Source of the DNA: Panonychus citri
Lineage: Eukaryota; Arthropoda; Arachnida; Trombidiformes; Tetranychidae
DNA: 64,000 bases
NCBI RefSeq assembly: GCF_014898815.1
Contig: NW_026515455.1
Coordinates: forward strand, 124,001 to 188,000
Direction of reading: 5' to 3'
Shown here: positions 1 to 11,980 of the stretch, piece by piece
Position numbering within the stretch: position 1 is the first letter of the stretch
How the letters are laid out: the number at the start of each line of letters is the position of its first letter
The notes under the pieces: model-generated
The model's input: the letters and a program-made list of their open reading frames with translations, nothing else
The model's database searches: none
Told to the model about the DNA's origin: nothing
Program-made: the position numbers and the translations under genes

Positions 1-2605
1 GAGAAATTAAGATAATTACGGTTAAAGTTACGCAAGAATTGAAAAGGTTATAATTATTGATTGTTTCTCATTATTAACTTTTGAAAGTATTTCTTGAGGA
101 TTAAAACTTAGTAAGTGATAGAAACTGGCAAAAGTGTACTAGTATTTGGTAACTGCAGAGTAATTTTATTGATTATCAGGATAACAATCCAATGAACGTA
201 AGAAATTATCAAGCCTAGAATCTAGTGAACACACTTTATTAATACCTTCGAGTATCTTTCAATGTAAATTCTTTATCATCATCGGTTAAACATGAATACT
301 CTCGCGTCTCAATCAAAGGTAATAAATCTATAAGAGTTGATTGAAAATTGATGCTCGAACTTTGCTCTGAAAGTCCAATTTATTTGGCTGAGTTTCCATT
401 GAAATTTGAATTCTGCCTCTGTTTCAGTCTGACTTTTTATCATTTGGGATTAGACGACAATTAACTTGAACTTTAGCTGATTAGTTTAATGATCTCAATA
501 ATTTAACTGGATCAAGATTAATGCTACTGATGAAGATGGAATCAGGAAGTAAATTTAATGATACAAATTGTAAATGAGTAAATTGTTGATGTGGACAACC
601 TCGAATTGTTAATTATTCTTAATTTACTAACATGTTTTCAGGACAAAATCAATTTGATCGTGAATTTGACGATCATCTGATTACTTTAATTTTAATAAAC
701 CGAAAGCATTTTAATTAAGCAATTGCTTTCAATTATGATTTACGATTCAATTTTAGATCATACAATTAAACTTATTGTCTTTTGTTACAAAATTTACAAT
801 CAAATGCTACCTTTTAATCCAGTTGACATTGAATAACATGGTCCAGTGACCAATTTTCATTTTCACAATCAACTAATCAATCAATCACTCTCTTATTGCA
901 TCTAAGTTTAAGGGTATTTTTGGTTTTGATTAATTAATTTTATTTGATTCGACGGAAGGAAACAACAATTCACGATATTAAAGAGTCGAATAATTAGAGT
1001 TTGAGTGGATGAATTTAATAATAGTAATCAAGTTAATCACTTTGTAATTGGGATGAGTTGTGATAAAATTGATCATTGTCTTCACTTAATTAGCTGTTGG
1101 CTTGTTAAATTGTTCAAGGATAAATTGTAGATTTAAGTGATCATCTTGGGTTCTTTTAGTTAACAATCGGAAGACAATGATTATCAATAATTGGTCCCAA
1201 TTCTTTGTCAATCATGAACTTGAAGTTAATTAAAATAACCCAAAGCAATTCAAATCACGGTTGTAAAATCTTTGCTATCAGACAATTAACCATCTGATTA
1301 GTTGATTATGATGGAAAACATCAAGTAAATTGGAATTGCCATCAATGGTTGATTATGGTACCTGAAAATTTTAACAATTTACGAATTTTCAAAATTTTTA
1401 AGCATTTAAATCGTTTCTGTCTCGATTAGTTAGCGGCTAGTTAATCATCTCCTGCTATTGGAAAAAAATTGAAAAAGGTTAATTGTAATTGACGATTAGA
1501 ATTTATTTCCGCATTTAATTGTTGATGATAAATTGGTCTTTTAATACTAAATTAAGTAGGTTTACAATCAGTAATTCAACCAATTGATTGTCTATTTTTT
1601 GTTTTTATCGTAAATTTGTTAGATCATCATAGACACAATCGAATTGAAATTTGTTTACTCAATCAACGATCAACTGTTAATTTATTTATAATCTCAATCA
1701 GCTATTTAAGAGATGCAATCAACTCAACAACTCAAACATAATTAACTACTGATTCTCAATACGATTTGCTTTTAACAATACATGTAGAAATGATAATAAC
1801 TATAATTCAATTCGTTTAATCATAATTGATTCCTACTGAGAAAATAACAAGTTGTTTATTGTTATTATCAAATCAATTGTTATGATAATATTAATCATGA
1901 TGATTAACATGAAAATCAAATTGGTTAATGTATTTTGTAACAATTTAAAATAATCTTGTTTTTCTGATACAAAACCATCATCATCATAAACTTATGTTTT
2001 ATTTATTGACTAAATTATCAACATAATCATTGTCACCATTAATGATTCAACATCAATGGAGTCCAAATGAATCGTTATTTTCATCACGATAATGTTCATT
2101 GTGAATAATAATTGTTACCTTCCTTGATTGTGCTCTCGAAAAGTAATTTACCTTAAATCATTGTGTCGATTGTTCAACTAAATCATATTTCTTACTCTCT
2201 ATCTTACTCTGATTAACTACGTTCAAAGAGTTACGAAAGAGACTGTGAAAGATTAATTAGATTGACTGTTGATTACAAATTAATTGAAGATATTAAACTC
2301 TAGTGAATAAGATTCTAGTTTTAACTGAACAATAATAATAAGGAGAGAGGTTTCATTTTCTTGTTAAACAAATAGTTTTAATCTGATGAATGATGAACCT
2401 TAAGGCGAAGTATTTCTCAACAATATATTCCAATCATTTGATTATTTGATTAGATTGCTTGAGATCATTATTAAACTAGAAAGAACATTGAAATGGTAAG
2501 ATTGTTTATCGAGATTAACTTTGATAACATTTCGTTTTCATCTGAACCAATCACAAGGTACTGATACAAAAAAATTCAAAACATCGATAATTAATGATGA
2601 TCTGG
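1..2605. other. Non-coding, no gene seen
   Basis: AT-rich sequence with frequent ATTAATT-, CAATCAATT- and TTGATTGTT-like words and stops in all frames. I see no conserved coding segment, RNA gene or terminal-repeat element. It lies beyond the 3' end of the minus-strand receptor gene, so its right edge may hold that gene's 3' UTR. Confidence 0.6.
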
Positions 2606-3904
2606 TTAACCAATTGATGAACTTTTTCTATCCATTCTGGTTGAGATGAAATGAATTAACATCTCAACAATTAATATTGAAGTAGAGATTGGAGCAATCA
2701 GGGTAAAAAGAGTAACAAAGTAGAAGAAAAAGTTATTGATAGTTAATTGATTGAAGTGAATTTTCAAGTTGAGATCGTTAGTTGTTGATGTTTTATGTAG
2801 ATAAGTGTAAGTTGGTCCAATTGACGCTTTTTTGTGATATTTCACGGCAACGCGAGATTCAAATAGCTGATAAGTTCGAGCATTAAGTTTGTTCAATAGT
2901 TGGGTTTCGATCAGCGAATTCATCAGATTGGTGGAAATTGCAGCTCCAAAAGTCGTGGAAACGTCATAATAAGTGCCCAACGAAGGCTGGTCAAGATCAT
3001 AAATCTCCATTTGTCTTTTAACTGCATTCACTTCCCATCGTCCAGCAAGAAGTACGAACATGAGAGTATCATTAATGGTTTTGGTAAAAGTTAACGATGA
3101 ATAATGTGGCTCAATATGAGATAAAAGCACCGTCTTATAATCGTCCTCATCTAAAAGTTCAATTCCTCTTTGACAAGGATTAATTTGAATTGTATTAGCA
3201 GTTAAATTGCGATCGATCAAATCTTGGAAATCAGTGACTGGAGGTGCGCTTTTGGTGACCGTTAAATCAGTTTGAAAACTTACTGAGTACCAAAGTTGGA
3301 AGAAAGTTAATATGATTGAGAAACAGATACTAGTTAATCCAATTGTCGACGATGATGAAGATTTTCGATAATATTGGTCATCGAAGACAATTAACTTGAT
3401 TAAACTTTGAAAGTTTAACTTTTTATTGTGTTGGTGGACAAAAAATGGTAACAATTTAACGAAAATAAACAAAACAATCAAAAGTAAGGCCACTGTTGGT
3501 GAAATCGTTTTCAATGAAGTCAAACAATCAAGTGATGATGATGTTTCATATGGATAACGGTAATAAGTCAAAAAGTAACAACTTTTCTCGTCGACTGGAG
3601 GTGAAAATGTTAAATTTGGATAAACTGAATCATACAAAGTGACACTTGTTGCCAATTGGTCCATGTCAGAGCCATTCAGTTGAATGAATTGAGCTAATTG
3701 GTGACAAACACCACGATTACAACCATAGTTGTTTGTCCCTCCATTGTACCAGGTCATGTTGAATCCTTGGTAAAATATCAAAGCCCAATCATAAAAGTAC
3801 TTGGACAAAACACCATCGGGTTTGAGTGTTGACGAATTTACAAAGAAAATGGGAGAACGATCAAGAAGAGCCAATCGTAAGTTCAGTCCGTCAATATGAT
3901 CCAT
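2606..3904 (-). CDS. Ionotropic receptor-like protein (divergent iGluR family)
   Basis: Intronless 432-residue protein with the layout of an arthropod ionotropic receptor that has lost the amino-terminal domain. A ligand-binding S1-like half (about 8-130) opens with a hydrophobic strand and contains a segment resembling the S1 end (about 85-112). M1 lies at about 136-156, a pore/M2 region at about 188-218 with a serine/threonine-rich stretch before a PPV.DFQDLI segment typical of the start of S2, then the S2 half, and M3 at about 396-420. Several N-glycosylation sequons fall in the predicted outside parts. Such proteins form cation channels in chemosensory neurons. The canonical glutamate-binding residues are not obvious, as is usual in divergent receptors. 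No signal peptide is seen at the chosen ATG, so a short upstream exon may be missing. Family call is from architecture; the ligand is unknown. Confidence 0.68.
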   Translation of the reverse strand: MDHIDGLNLRLALLDRSPIFFVNSSTLKPDGVLSKYFYDWALIFYQGFNMTWYNGGTNNYGCNRGVCHQLAQFIQLNGSDMDQLATSVTLYDSVYPNLTFSPPVDEKSCYFLTYYRYPYETSSSLDCLTSLKTISPTVALLLIVLFIFVKLLPFFVHQHNKKLNFQSLIKLIVFDDQYYRKSSSSSTIGLTSICFSIILTFFQLWYSVSFQTDLTVTKSAPPVTDFQDLIDRNLTANTIQINPCQRGIELLDEDDYKTVLLSHIEPHYSSLTFTKTINDTLMFVLLAGRWEVNAVKRQMEIYDLDQPSLGTYYDVSTTFGAAISTNLMNSLIETQLLNKLNARTYQLFESRVAVKYHKKASIGPTYTYLHKTSTTNDLNLKIHFNQLTINNFFFYFVTLFTLIAPISTSILIVEMLIHFISTRMDRKSSSIG

Positions 3905-4498
3905 GATTTACATGAGAAAAGGTGGGAAGTTTTGCTTTGCGACTTGGAGATGAACAATGGAATGAATTTCTTTCAATGAACTGTATTTGCATTTGCTCAT
4001 TAACATTACGATCTTCATTTGCCCGTTAGTTCATTAACTAAATGATGATGAGAAAATTATGTTCATTGTCATAAGACCTTGTTGAGAGTTGCTAATGGTT
4101 CCAATAAAAAGTGTCGATAATGAAAACATTATGTAAAGTGTGCAGGATATAAGAATCAATAACTAACAGGTTGTTGGTGAGAGTATCTAACATCAACCGT
4201 TTAATTGTTTCCAATTCAATCTGATTATCCAAGTAAAAGATAAAAAATGAAAAAGTTTGTTGATTGAATGAAATTTAAATAAAGTCCCTTTTCCTCTGAT
4301 GATCCGCCTCCTTTTGAGCTTCACTGAAACTCAAAGAGTAACAACTTGTTTCTTTTCATCTTCTAACTAGGAGACAAGAAAAACACTTCCTTTCTCTTTC
4401 TCTCTCTCTCTCTCTCTTTCTCTGAATCACTTGTATTTACCTTTTCCTCCACTTCCCTTTCTCTCTCATTTCGTTTCCACTGACAGTCCGGGGACAAA
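3905..4498. other. Divergent intergenic region (receptor / AP-2 mu)
   Basis: 594 bp between two divergently transcribed genes, so it should hold both 5' ends. The last 150 bp before the AP-2 mu start are rich in pyrimidines (TCTCTC tracts), as expected of a 5' UTR in this genome. No clear core promoter motif can be assigned. Confidence 0.5.
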
Positions 4499-5825
4499 AT
4501 GATCGGTGGACTGTTCATTTATAACCACAAGGGCGAAGTCCTGATCAGTCGCATGTACCGAGATGACATTGGTCGCAATGCTGTTGACGCTTTCAGAGTT
4601 AACGTTATCCACGCCCGTCAACAAGTGAGATCACCAGTTACCAACATCGCCCGAACCTCGTTTTTCCATATCAAACGATCCAACCTGTGGTTGGCCGCCG
4701 TCACCAAGCAGAATCTGAATGCTTCAATGGTGTTTGAGTTTCTCCTGAAAATGTGCGAGGTCATGCAAAGTTATTTTGGAAAATCAGCGAGGAAAATGTC
4801 AAAACAATTTTGTTCTCATCTATGAACTTCTTGATGAAATCCTTGATTTCGGTTACCCTCAAAACACCGACACTGGAATCCTTAAGACATTCATCACCCA
4901 ACAAGGTGTCAAATCTCAGACTAAAGAGGAACAGTCTCAAATCACCTCTCAAGTGACTGGACAAATTGGTTGGCGAAGGGAAGGAATCAAATATAGACGG
5001 AATGAGCTTTTCCTTGATGTTCTTGAATATGTCAACCTGTTGATGTCCCCGCAGGGACAAGTGTTAAGTGCTCATGTGGCTGGAAAAGTGGTCATGAAGG
5101 CTTTTCTATCGGGAATGCCCGAGTGTAAATTTGGAATCAATGACAAACTAATTCTAGAGAGCAAAGGAAAGACAAGCTCAGCTCTGGATGATCCAACTAC
5201 TCGAGGTGGAAACGTAGGCTACCCAACAAAATCTTCCATCGCAATAGACGATTGTCAATTCCACCAGTGTGTTAAACTGTCCAAATTCGAGTCGGAACAT
5301 AGTATTAGTTTTATTCCCCCCGATGGTGAATTTGAATTGATGAGATACCGAATTACTAAAGACATCTCATTCCCCTTCCGAATCATTCCTTTGGTCCGAG
5401 AAGCAGGCCGAACCAAGATGGAGGTGAAAGTGGTCCTCAAAAGCAACTTCAAGCCTGCGGTGGTCGGGCAAAAGATCGAGGTTAAAATACCAACGCCCCT
5501 GAACACAAGTGGTTGTCAACTGATTTGTATGAAAGGAAAAGCGAAATACAAGGCGAGTGATAACGCGATTGTTTGGAAGATCAAGAAAATGGCCGGAATG
5601 AAGGAGACACAATTAAGTGCTGAGATCGAGTTACTATTAACGGACACCAAGAAGAAATGGAATCGACCTCCGATATCGATGAATTTCGAAGTACCATTCG
5701 CTCCTTCTGGCCTCAAGGTTCGGTATTTGAAAGTATTTGAACCAAAGCTCAACTACTCCGACCACGATGTCATCAAATGGGTCCGTTACATTGGCCGAAG
5801 TGGTTTATACGAAACGAGATGTTGA
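4499..5825 (+). CDS. AP2M1: AP-2 complex subunit mu (clathrin adaptor), two frameshifts
   Basis: Medium chain of the AP-2 adaptor. It binds YxxPhi cargo signals and phosphoinositide at the plasma membrane during clathrin-mediated endocytosis. The intronless reading frame shows the N-terminal longin-like domain (begins MIGGLFIYNHKGEVLISR), the linker, and the mu-homology domain running to the C-terminus. Length would be about 442 residues, against about 435 in vertebrates. The frame is broken twice within 25 bp: at the A-run 4780-4783 and at the A-run 4801-4804. Each needs one extra A for the conserved ISEEN and NNFVLIYELLDE segments to join up. Both flanks are otherwise intact and highly conserved, so sequencing or consensus error is likelier than a pseudogene. 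Identity is certain; whether the frameshifts are real is not. Confidence 0.95.
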
Positions 5826-6429
5826 TTCACAAAAGATCCACAAAAGATCCGATTGATTTGATCAAATCAATCATTTTATCGATGAAACTCCCACCATTTT
5901 CTCTCTTTTTCTTCTCTTTTGCCTCCTCTCTTTTTCGAGTGTTAATTGTTATGGAAAACAATTATTTATTATTCCAAGGGTAGATAAATAAATTTATATA
6001 ATTTAAGTTGCTTGTTGAAAATCAATTGATTCCATTTTATTTTCTTTCTCTCAATCGCATTGACTTTCTACTCAATAAACAGAAATTTAAAAAATATCAA
6101 TTCTCTCGGGTGAACAAGGGAATCACAGGATGTCTACAATTATCCAAAAGGAATCATTTACAATTAGAAATTTTCTTCAAACTAAATTAAAGAAAATCAA
6201 GAGAAAAAATAATTCAATTAAATTGTTCGCATTCAAATTCACCGCAACTCTCACTTTCTCCTCCTCCTTCGGTCTATTTACATAACAGATTTCATTTGTT
6301 TACCTTTTTTGGTTGTGTCACACAACTTGTGTGTTTGTTTCTTGTTGTTCCGGTGTTTTATCGCTGTGGACTTATTTCACTTGAATTCTCTTCGACTTCG
6401 GTGCTCTTCCTCATTACTAATAACCAATC
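5826..6429. other. AP-2 mu 3' UTR and unc-45 5' region
   Basis: 604 bp between tandem genes. It contains the presumed AP-2 mu 3' UTR and, after about 6200, a pyrimidine-rich stretch that probably includes the unc-45 promoter and 5' UTR. I looked here for exons that could encode a TPR domain for the downstream gene and found none. Confidence 0.55.
5987..5992 (+). terminator. Likely AP-2 mu poly(A) signal AATAAA
   Basis: Canonical AATAAA hexamer about 160 bp after the AP-2 mu stop codon, in an AT-rich context. The assignment is by position only. Confidence 0.45.
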
Positions 6430-8884
6430 ATGGACACAGCCCAAAGAGTGTTGCAAACACTTGATGTACTGGTTGATCCTAAACTGGGCGAGGATAAACA
6501 AGCAATAGCTGCTAACAATCTCGTTGTATTGGCTAAAGAAAGAGCCGGTGCTGAGCTAATAATTGAAAACAAAGGAATTGAAAAGATTTATAACAAATCC
6601 AATACTCTAAAGTCAATTAAAATCTACTTACCACTGATTCGAGCTCTAAGTGAGATTTGTAAACATGAAGACTCTTTTGCTCTTAAAGTGCTACGGAAAT
6701 TCAGCATCGAATCTTTTTTGTTACTTATGGTTGATCAGGTAAGTTGGTTGTTTGAATGATTTAGATTGATAACAATTAATCCAATTTTTATTTCATTCAC
6801 AAGTTCACCTCTGAAGAGAATGTGATGGCAGTTCAATATTTGGTTCAAACGATAATCAATAGTTTAACTGGATTTAATCCCAAAGATAATGTTCGACCAT
6901 TCGCAGAGAAAATGTCCACTAATAAAGCCGTGATCGATGATATCCTGATTGCAATCGGTAAAAGAACTAGTTCCAGGGCGATGTGCGCTGAAGGCCGAGA
7001 TGCTCTACTCGAACTTGTCTCACGTAATGTTGGCCATAATGCTCTTAGCAAAGGTCGACTTCTAGCCGATTCAGACTGTTTAGGAAACCTTTTAGATGTC
7101 GCATCGGAGCTCGAAGACTTGAAGTGTGAATCAAGTATGTTGATCACTCGAAACACTAGAAGTTTAGTTGCAATCGCTCTTGAACGTACTTATGAATGTA
7201 TGGATTCGGATAAACTTCGAGCATTTTTCAGGGAACAATGTATGGAATATATCAAAGATAAACTACGTGGGGGTGATGTTGAGAACAGAATTCGAGCAAT
7301 TGCAGTGATAACAGTTCTACTTCAGGGTCCAGTTGATGTTGGAAATTTCTGCATCAGTCAGCAAGGAATCGTCGAGATGATGTTGTTAATGGCTAAATCT
7401 GACGACGACGAAATACAACAAAAAGTTGCAGCGGAAGCGATTATTGCGGCTGCTTCGAAGAAAGAGAAATGTACCTCGATCGCTTCTATGGGAACGGGAA
7501 TACTCAAGAATCTTTATCAATCTCAGAATGAAAGTATCAAAGTTCGAGCGCTTGTCGGACTTTGTAAAATCGGTTCCGCTGGCGGAGCTGATGCCTCTTT
7601 CCGTCCTCTTCCAGATGAATCTATTCATAAACTCGCCAAAGCATGTAAAAAGATTATAACTGACCAGAGTAAAGATCGTGATATAAAAAAATGGGCTTCC
7701 GAAGGACTCGCTTACCTCACTCTAAATGCTGAAATAAAGGAGGATTTAGTTGAAGATAAAGATGCAATGAGAGCTTTGATCAACTTGGCACGAACTGGTG
7801 ATTTGTCTTTACTTTATGGTATCGTTACCACTTTCGTGAATCTCACCAACAGTCATGATAAAAGGAGATAATGCCTGAATTGATTGAACTTGCGAAGTTT
7901 TCAAAGCAACATGTCCCTGAGGAACATCCCAAAGATTCAAAAGAGTTCATAGAAAAACGAGTTAAAATGTTGGCCTCAATGGACGTTACATCGGCGCTGG
8001 TCTCTCTCTGTAAAACTGAAAGTATCTCAAGTCGTGAAATGATCTCTAGAGTTTTCAGTGCAATTTGCGAACAACCAGAACTTCGAGGTAAAGTCGTGGC
8101 TCAAGGAGGCGTTAAGGCTCTTCTCAGTCTTTACTTGAGTAGTAACACTGGAAGAGGAAAAGTAATCGCTGCTCAAGCCTTAGCTCGAATCGGGATTTCG
8201 ATAGATCCAACTATTTCTTTTCAAGGTCAAAGATCAATTGAAGTTATCCGTCCATTAATAAGACTACTTGATGTTGAATGTTCAGCATTAGAAAATTTTG
8301 AATCGCTCATGGCTCTTACAAATTTGGCCCAAGTTGATGAAACTGTTCAACGAGCCATTCTCAAAAATGGTGGATTCTCAAAGATTGAACATTACATTTA
8401 TGATGATCATCCGATGTTGAAACGAGCAGCAACTCAGTGCATTGCCAACTTGATTACAAATCCGGAAGTTGTTAAAATATTTGAAGAGGATAATGACCGA
8501 GTTAAATATTGGCTCTATCTCTGTGGTGAAGATGATCGAGATACTATCGTTGCTGCGTCTGGTGGCTTAGCGATGATAACAGGAGTTAGCGGGAAATGTT
8601 GCGAAAAGATTTTCCTTGCGAAAGATTGGGAGGAAATGCTTTTAGTACTTTGCTCGGCTTCCGATTTGGATATTCAACATCGAGCCTTATTCATTGTGAA
8701 GAACATCATTTTCACCAACAAATCACTCGCTGAGAAAATTATTGAAACAAAAATTTTCAGCGTTCTCATGGCAATAACACTTCCTCAAGTAGACGATATC
8801 GATGATAAACTAAAACTAATCGCAAAAAATATTCTGGAAAAGTGTCAATCATATGATCTCATCAAACCAGCGGAAAACAATTAA
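6430..8884 (+). CDS. unc-45: UNC-45-type myosin chaperone lacking TPR domain, one frameshift
   Basis: UCS-family co-chaperone that folds and assembles myosin motor heads. Exon 1 is 6430-6738, intron 6739-6803 (GTAAGT...AAG), exon 2 6804-8884. The protein, about 796 residues once the frame is continuous, aligns by memory to the central and UCS armadillo-repeat domains of UNC-45; animal proteins are about 930 residues. What is missing is the N-terminal block of three TPRs that binds Hsp90: the first residues (MDTAQRVLQTLDVLVDP) already belong to the central domain. The frame breaks at the A-run 7860-7863. One more A joins NSHDKK to EIMPELIELAKF, as the family expects, and without it a stop follows at once. 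The start is the first ATG after a pyrimidine-rich leader. Family identity is secure; absence of TPR coding is an observation for this window only. Confidence 0.9.
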
Positions 8885-11074
8885 TACTGTTAAACCTCTC
8901 ATATTTTGATCTTTTTGACTGCAGCCATTTGAAGATTATCAATCAGAATTCAAGAAAAGAAAGACAATTTTGTTCATGGACTGTAACTTTTTATCGACAA
9001 CAGTTAGACCTTGTATCAATTTGATTGGAATGATTAAAGTAACGATGGAATAAAAAGTTTAAAAAATGATTAAGATAATGATTATTTATGTTTTCCATTG
9101 AGTTTCAATGAACTGAATCAAGGGTTGATTGTTTGCAATCAGGTTTCATAGAGTGTCAATTGTATCATAATTGATACGATTTCCCTTTAATGATCAAATG
9201 AATTGAAAGGTTAGTTACAAGCCATTCAACACCTACTCATCAACTAATTAATCAAAATGGTTTAACCTTCGTATCAAATTCCTATGATTTGAAGGTGATA
9301 ATATTTCCAATGATTCAATAGTCTTCCTTTGATTGTGCTCAACAATTTAAATCGAATGAAAGTAATTTCATTATTTTCGTTTAAACTTGATCCCGATTCA
9401 AATGATTAAATAATTCCCTTGATTTGGTAATAATCCACTTCAATCTTCCCATTCTTTGGATTTAATAATTTACAATACCTTCAGGCAAGAGGAAAAATTG
9501 ACTCAATTAATCGAAGGCTGGACAGAATTTCATGTTCATGGATCGAATTATATAAATGCGATAATTTTGGCTCATGGCTACTTAATTTCGATTAGCAAAC
9601 TTATAATTATATAAACAATCATTCGAAATTAATTGATCAAGTTTGGTAAGTTACTAGAAAATTACCTCGAGATAATTAATACTGACGATGTATTTGCCTG
9701 TTTAGTTAATCAATGATAGTAATTTAAACTTCAATTTAATTGTAAAGGTTAAACCCGATTGACTGTTTGTATGTTAATGTGATTGAATGAGCGATCCCTC
9801 TGGAATTAAAAATCAATCAGATGAAGATTTGATTAGTTTTGTTTCGAAAACTTTTACGCAATCAATTAATTACTTTCAAATGACCATTTTGAGCTAATTA
9901 ACTTTTATTAAATTTGTTTCCTTATCTTCGTAAGAAATTTGATTGGCAATCAAAAATTAACGAATTAAATATCACAAGGATCAATCAGTCATCTCCTGTT
10001 ATTACCTTGATATTTCAAGAGATATCTCATTGAATTGTGGGTTATCAACATCACGAAATCAGTAAATCATGATAGTAAGAATTTGGAAAGCAATTAAATC
10101 AAATTACAAACTTCCATAGATTTAAATTGTTGCAAATAATTAACAATTTCCTCAAGTTAACAATTGTAGAATCTGATGAAATAAATTGTTCACACAAAAA
10201 GTAAAGTGATAAATGAATAAACTGCATCATCATGATGATACAATTTCTTAAATTGTTAATTGCTTGAAGGAGAGAGATTCGAGTTAATCAACACAGAAAG
10301 AGATGGAAAATGAAAAAGGAAAAACTGAGAAAGAGAATCAGCCCAGAATCAGAACCAACCTGTTCAACCTTTTCCCAATTAGCTCAAGTTCAAATGTTAT
10401 CTTAAAGTCATGATCATATTTTACTAATTAAAGGAAAAGCCTGAAACAAATTAGTTAATGAAAAGGAGGAGACTCGAGATTCCCAATGATTATTATGATT
10501 GTAACTGTACTTTAGATGTTCAGGTGAAAAGCTTTACGATGACTTTACGCTTGCGCTACAAAAGGAAAAGCAAATCTCCTGAAGCTCCTCAGACTTGAAG
10601 AGACTCAGTGAGTGACAGAAACAGTTGGTGAGAGATTCACTAATTCAACTTAAATTGTGTTCAAGCCAAAATGTGGTTTAAGGAACATTAACTCCGTTAT
10701 ATTGGATCAGCAATTAACTCACATTTAATTAGTACCTTGTGTGTCTCGGTGATCCGCTGAACGATCCATCGTTATAACGGTGGTTTTCTGAGTGGGGCTT
10801 GTTTATTTTGCCCAATTGGTTTTTCGCTCTTCTTCGACTGCCTTTGACTTCATCGTCTTCTTATTCATCATCATCATCTTCTGGTTCTTCTTCCTCTCTC
10901 ATTAATATCATCATCAACACAATCTCTTTACTTCTTCTTCCATTTGATTTTACTCTTCTTCTCTCTACCAGATTTCCCTCTTCTCTCTTCACTCTCTCAT
11001 TTCATCTGATTCCCTGTTAACCCCACCCAAAGTCCATCCAACCATTGGTAACCTGATAAAAAATCACTGAAACC
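8885..11074. other. Intergenic, no gene seen
   Basis: About 2.2 kb of AT-rich sequence between unc-45 and the elongase. No conserved coding segment is visible. The last 270 bp (from about 10800) are TCTTC/TCATC-rich and read open without being protein-like, consistent with the 5' UTR of the elongase gene. Confidence 0.55.
9049..9054 (+). terminator. Likely unc-45 poly(A) signal AATAAA
   Basis: AATAAA hexamer about 165 bp past the unc-45 stop. It is the first canonical hexamer after the gene. Assigned by position only. Confidence 0.45.
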
Positions 11075-11980
11075 ATGGACCTATTATCCAAAGGAATATC
11101 CAAATATCACCAGTTAATGTTACAAGGTGACTCAAGGGTGGTTGGATTGCCTCTTATGGACTCTCCTTTGCCCACAGCAGCAATATGTTTATCTTACATT
11201 TACTTTTTCACAGTCCTTGGACCTCGATTGATGGAGAATCGAAAACCGTTTGAGGTCCAAAAGCTGATGATTATGTACAATTTTGCAATGGTCATATGCA
11301 GTATAATTTTTGTTTACAACGATTTAAAATACCATTGGTTAACACCAGAAGCCAGTTTCAAATGTGATCCAGTTGACTATTCAAATAGCCCAAATGGACT
11401 GCGTACCATGTATAACTCATATTTTTACTTTATTCTCAAATTTGTTGAATTTGCGGATACCCTTTTCTTCCTACTGAGGAAAAAGTTTGACCACATCACT
11501 AAACTTCACCTTATTCACCACGGTATCATGCCCTTCAGTGTTTGGTGGGGAATGAAATTTGTGCCTGGTGGTCATGCAACTTTCTTCGGCTTCGCTAATT
11601 CAATTGTTCACATTGTAATGTACATTTATTATGGTCTCTCAAGTGTCGGTCCATCCATGAGGAAATACCTTTGGTGGAAAAAGTATCTCACTGCTTTCCA
11701 GCTTGTCCAATTCATCGCTATCATGGGTCACTCATTCCAACTCTTCTTCCGTGATTGTAATTTCCCTAAGCTTTTCGGTCTCTGGATCGGATCCCATGGA
11801 ATACTTTTCTGGTTCCTATTCACCGACTTTTATAAGAAGACCTACAAGAAGCCATCTCTCAACGGATCAATTAAATCATCATCTTGTTCAACCTCAATGG
11901 AGGAAAGTTCAGAAAAGAAAGCTTTGAGAAACGGTCATCGAAATGGAAACAGTGTAATTAAAGTAAAAAAGGCATCGTAA
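11075..11980 (+). CDS. Elongation of very long chain fatty acids protein (ELOVL)
   Basis: Intronless 301-residue ELO-family condensing enzyme. In the ER membrane it performs the first, rate-limiting step of fatty-acid elongation (malonyl-CoA plus acyl-CoA). Family motifs are present in order: KFVEFADT (about 122-129), the catalytic histidine box HLIHH (145-149), a VMYIYYGLSS segment, and TAFQLVQF. About seven hydrophobic segments fit the ELO fold. The C-terminus is basic and ends KKAS, a KKxx-type dilysine ER-retrieval signal. The overall pattern is nearest to the insect/vertebrate ELOVL1/7 group, but the subfamily, and hence the chain-length preference, cannot be settled by eye. The start ATG is in a good context (accATGG). 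Confidence 0.93.
   Translation: MDLLSKGISKYHQLMLQGDSRVVGLPLMDSPLPTAAICLSYIYFFTVLGPRLMENRKPFEVQKLMIMYNFAMVICSIIFVYNDLKYHWLTPEASFKCDPVDYSNSPNGLRTMYNSYFYFILKFVEFADTLFFLLRKKFDHITKLHLIHHGIMPFSVWWGMKFVPGGHATFFGFANSIVHIVMYIYYGLSSVGPSMRKYLWWKKYLTAFQLVQFIAIMGHSFQLFFRDCNFPKLFGLWIGSHGILFWFLFTDFYKKTYKKPSLNGSIKSSSCSTSMEESSEKKALRNGHRNGNSVIKVKKAS

Noticed and set aside
4778..4806. Programmed ribosomal frameshifting in AP-2 mu
   Set aside because: Two shifts in the same direction are needed within 25 bp, no slippery heptamer arrangement or conserved signal is known for this gene, and the same A-run loss is seen in unc-45. Sequence error is simpler.
10799..11020. Open frame just upstream of the elongase
   Set aside because: It begins at a non-ATG codon, is a TCTTC/TCATC repeat translation, and fits a 5' UTR.
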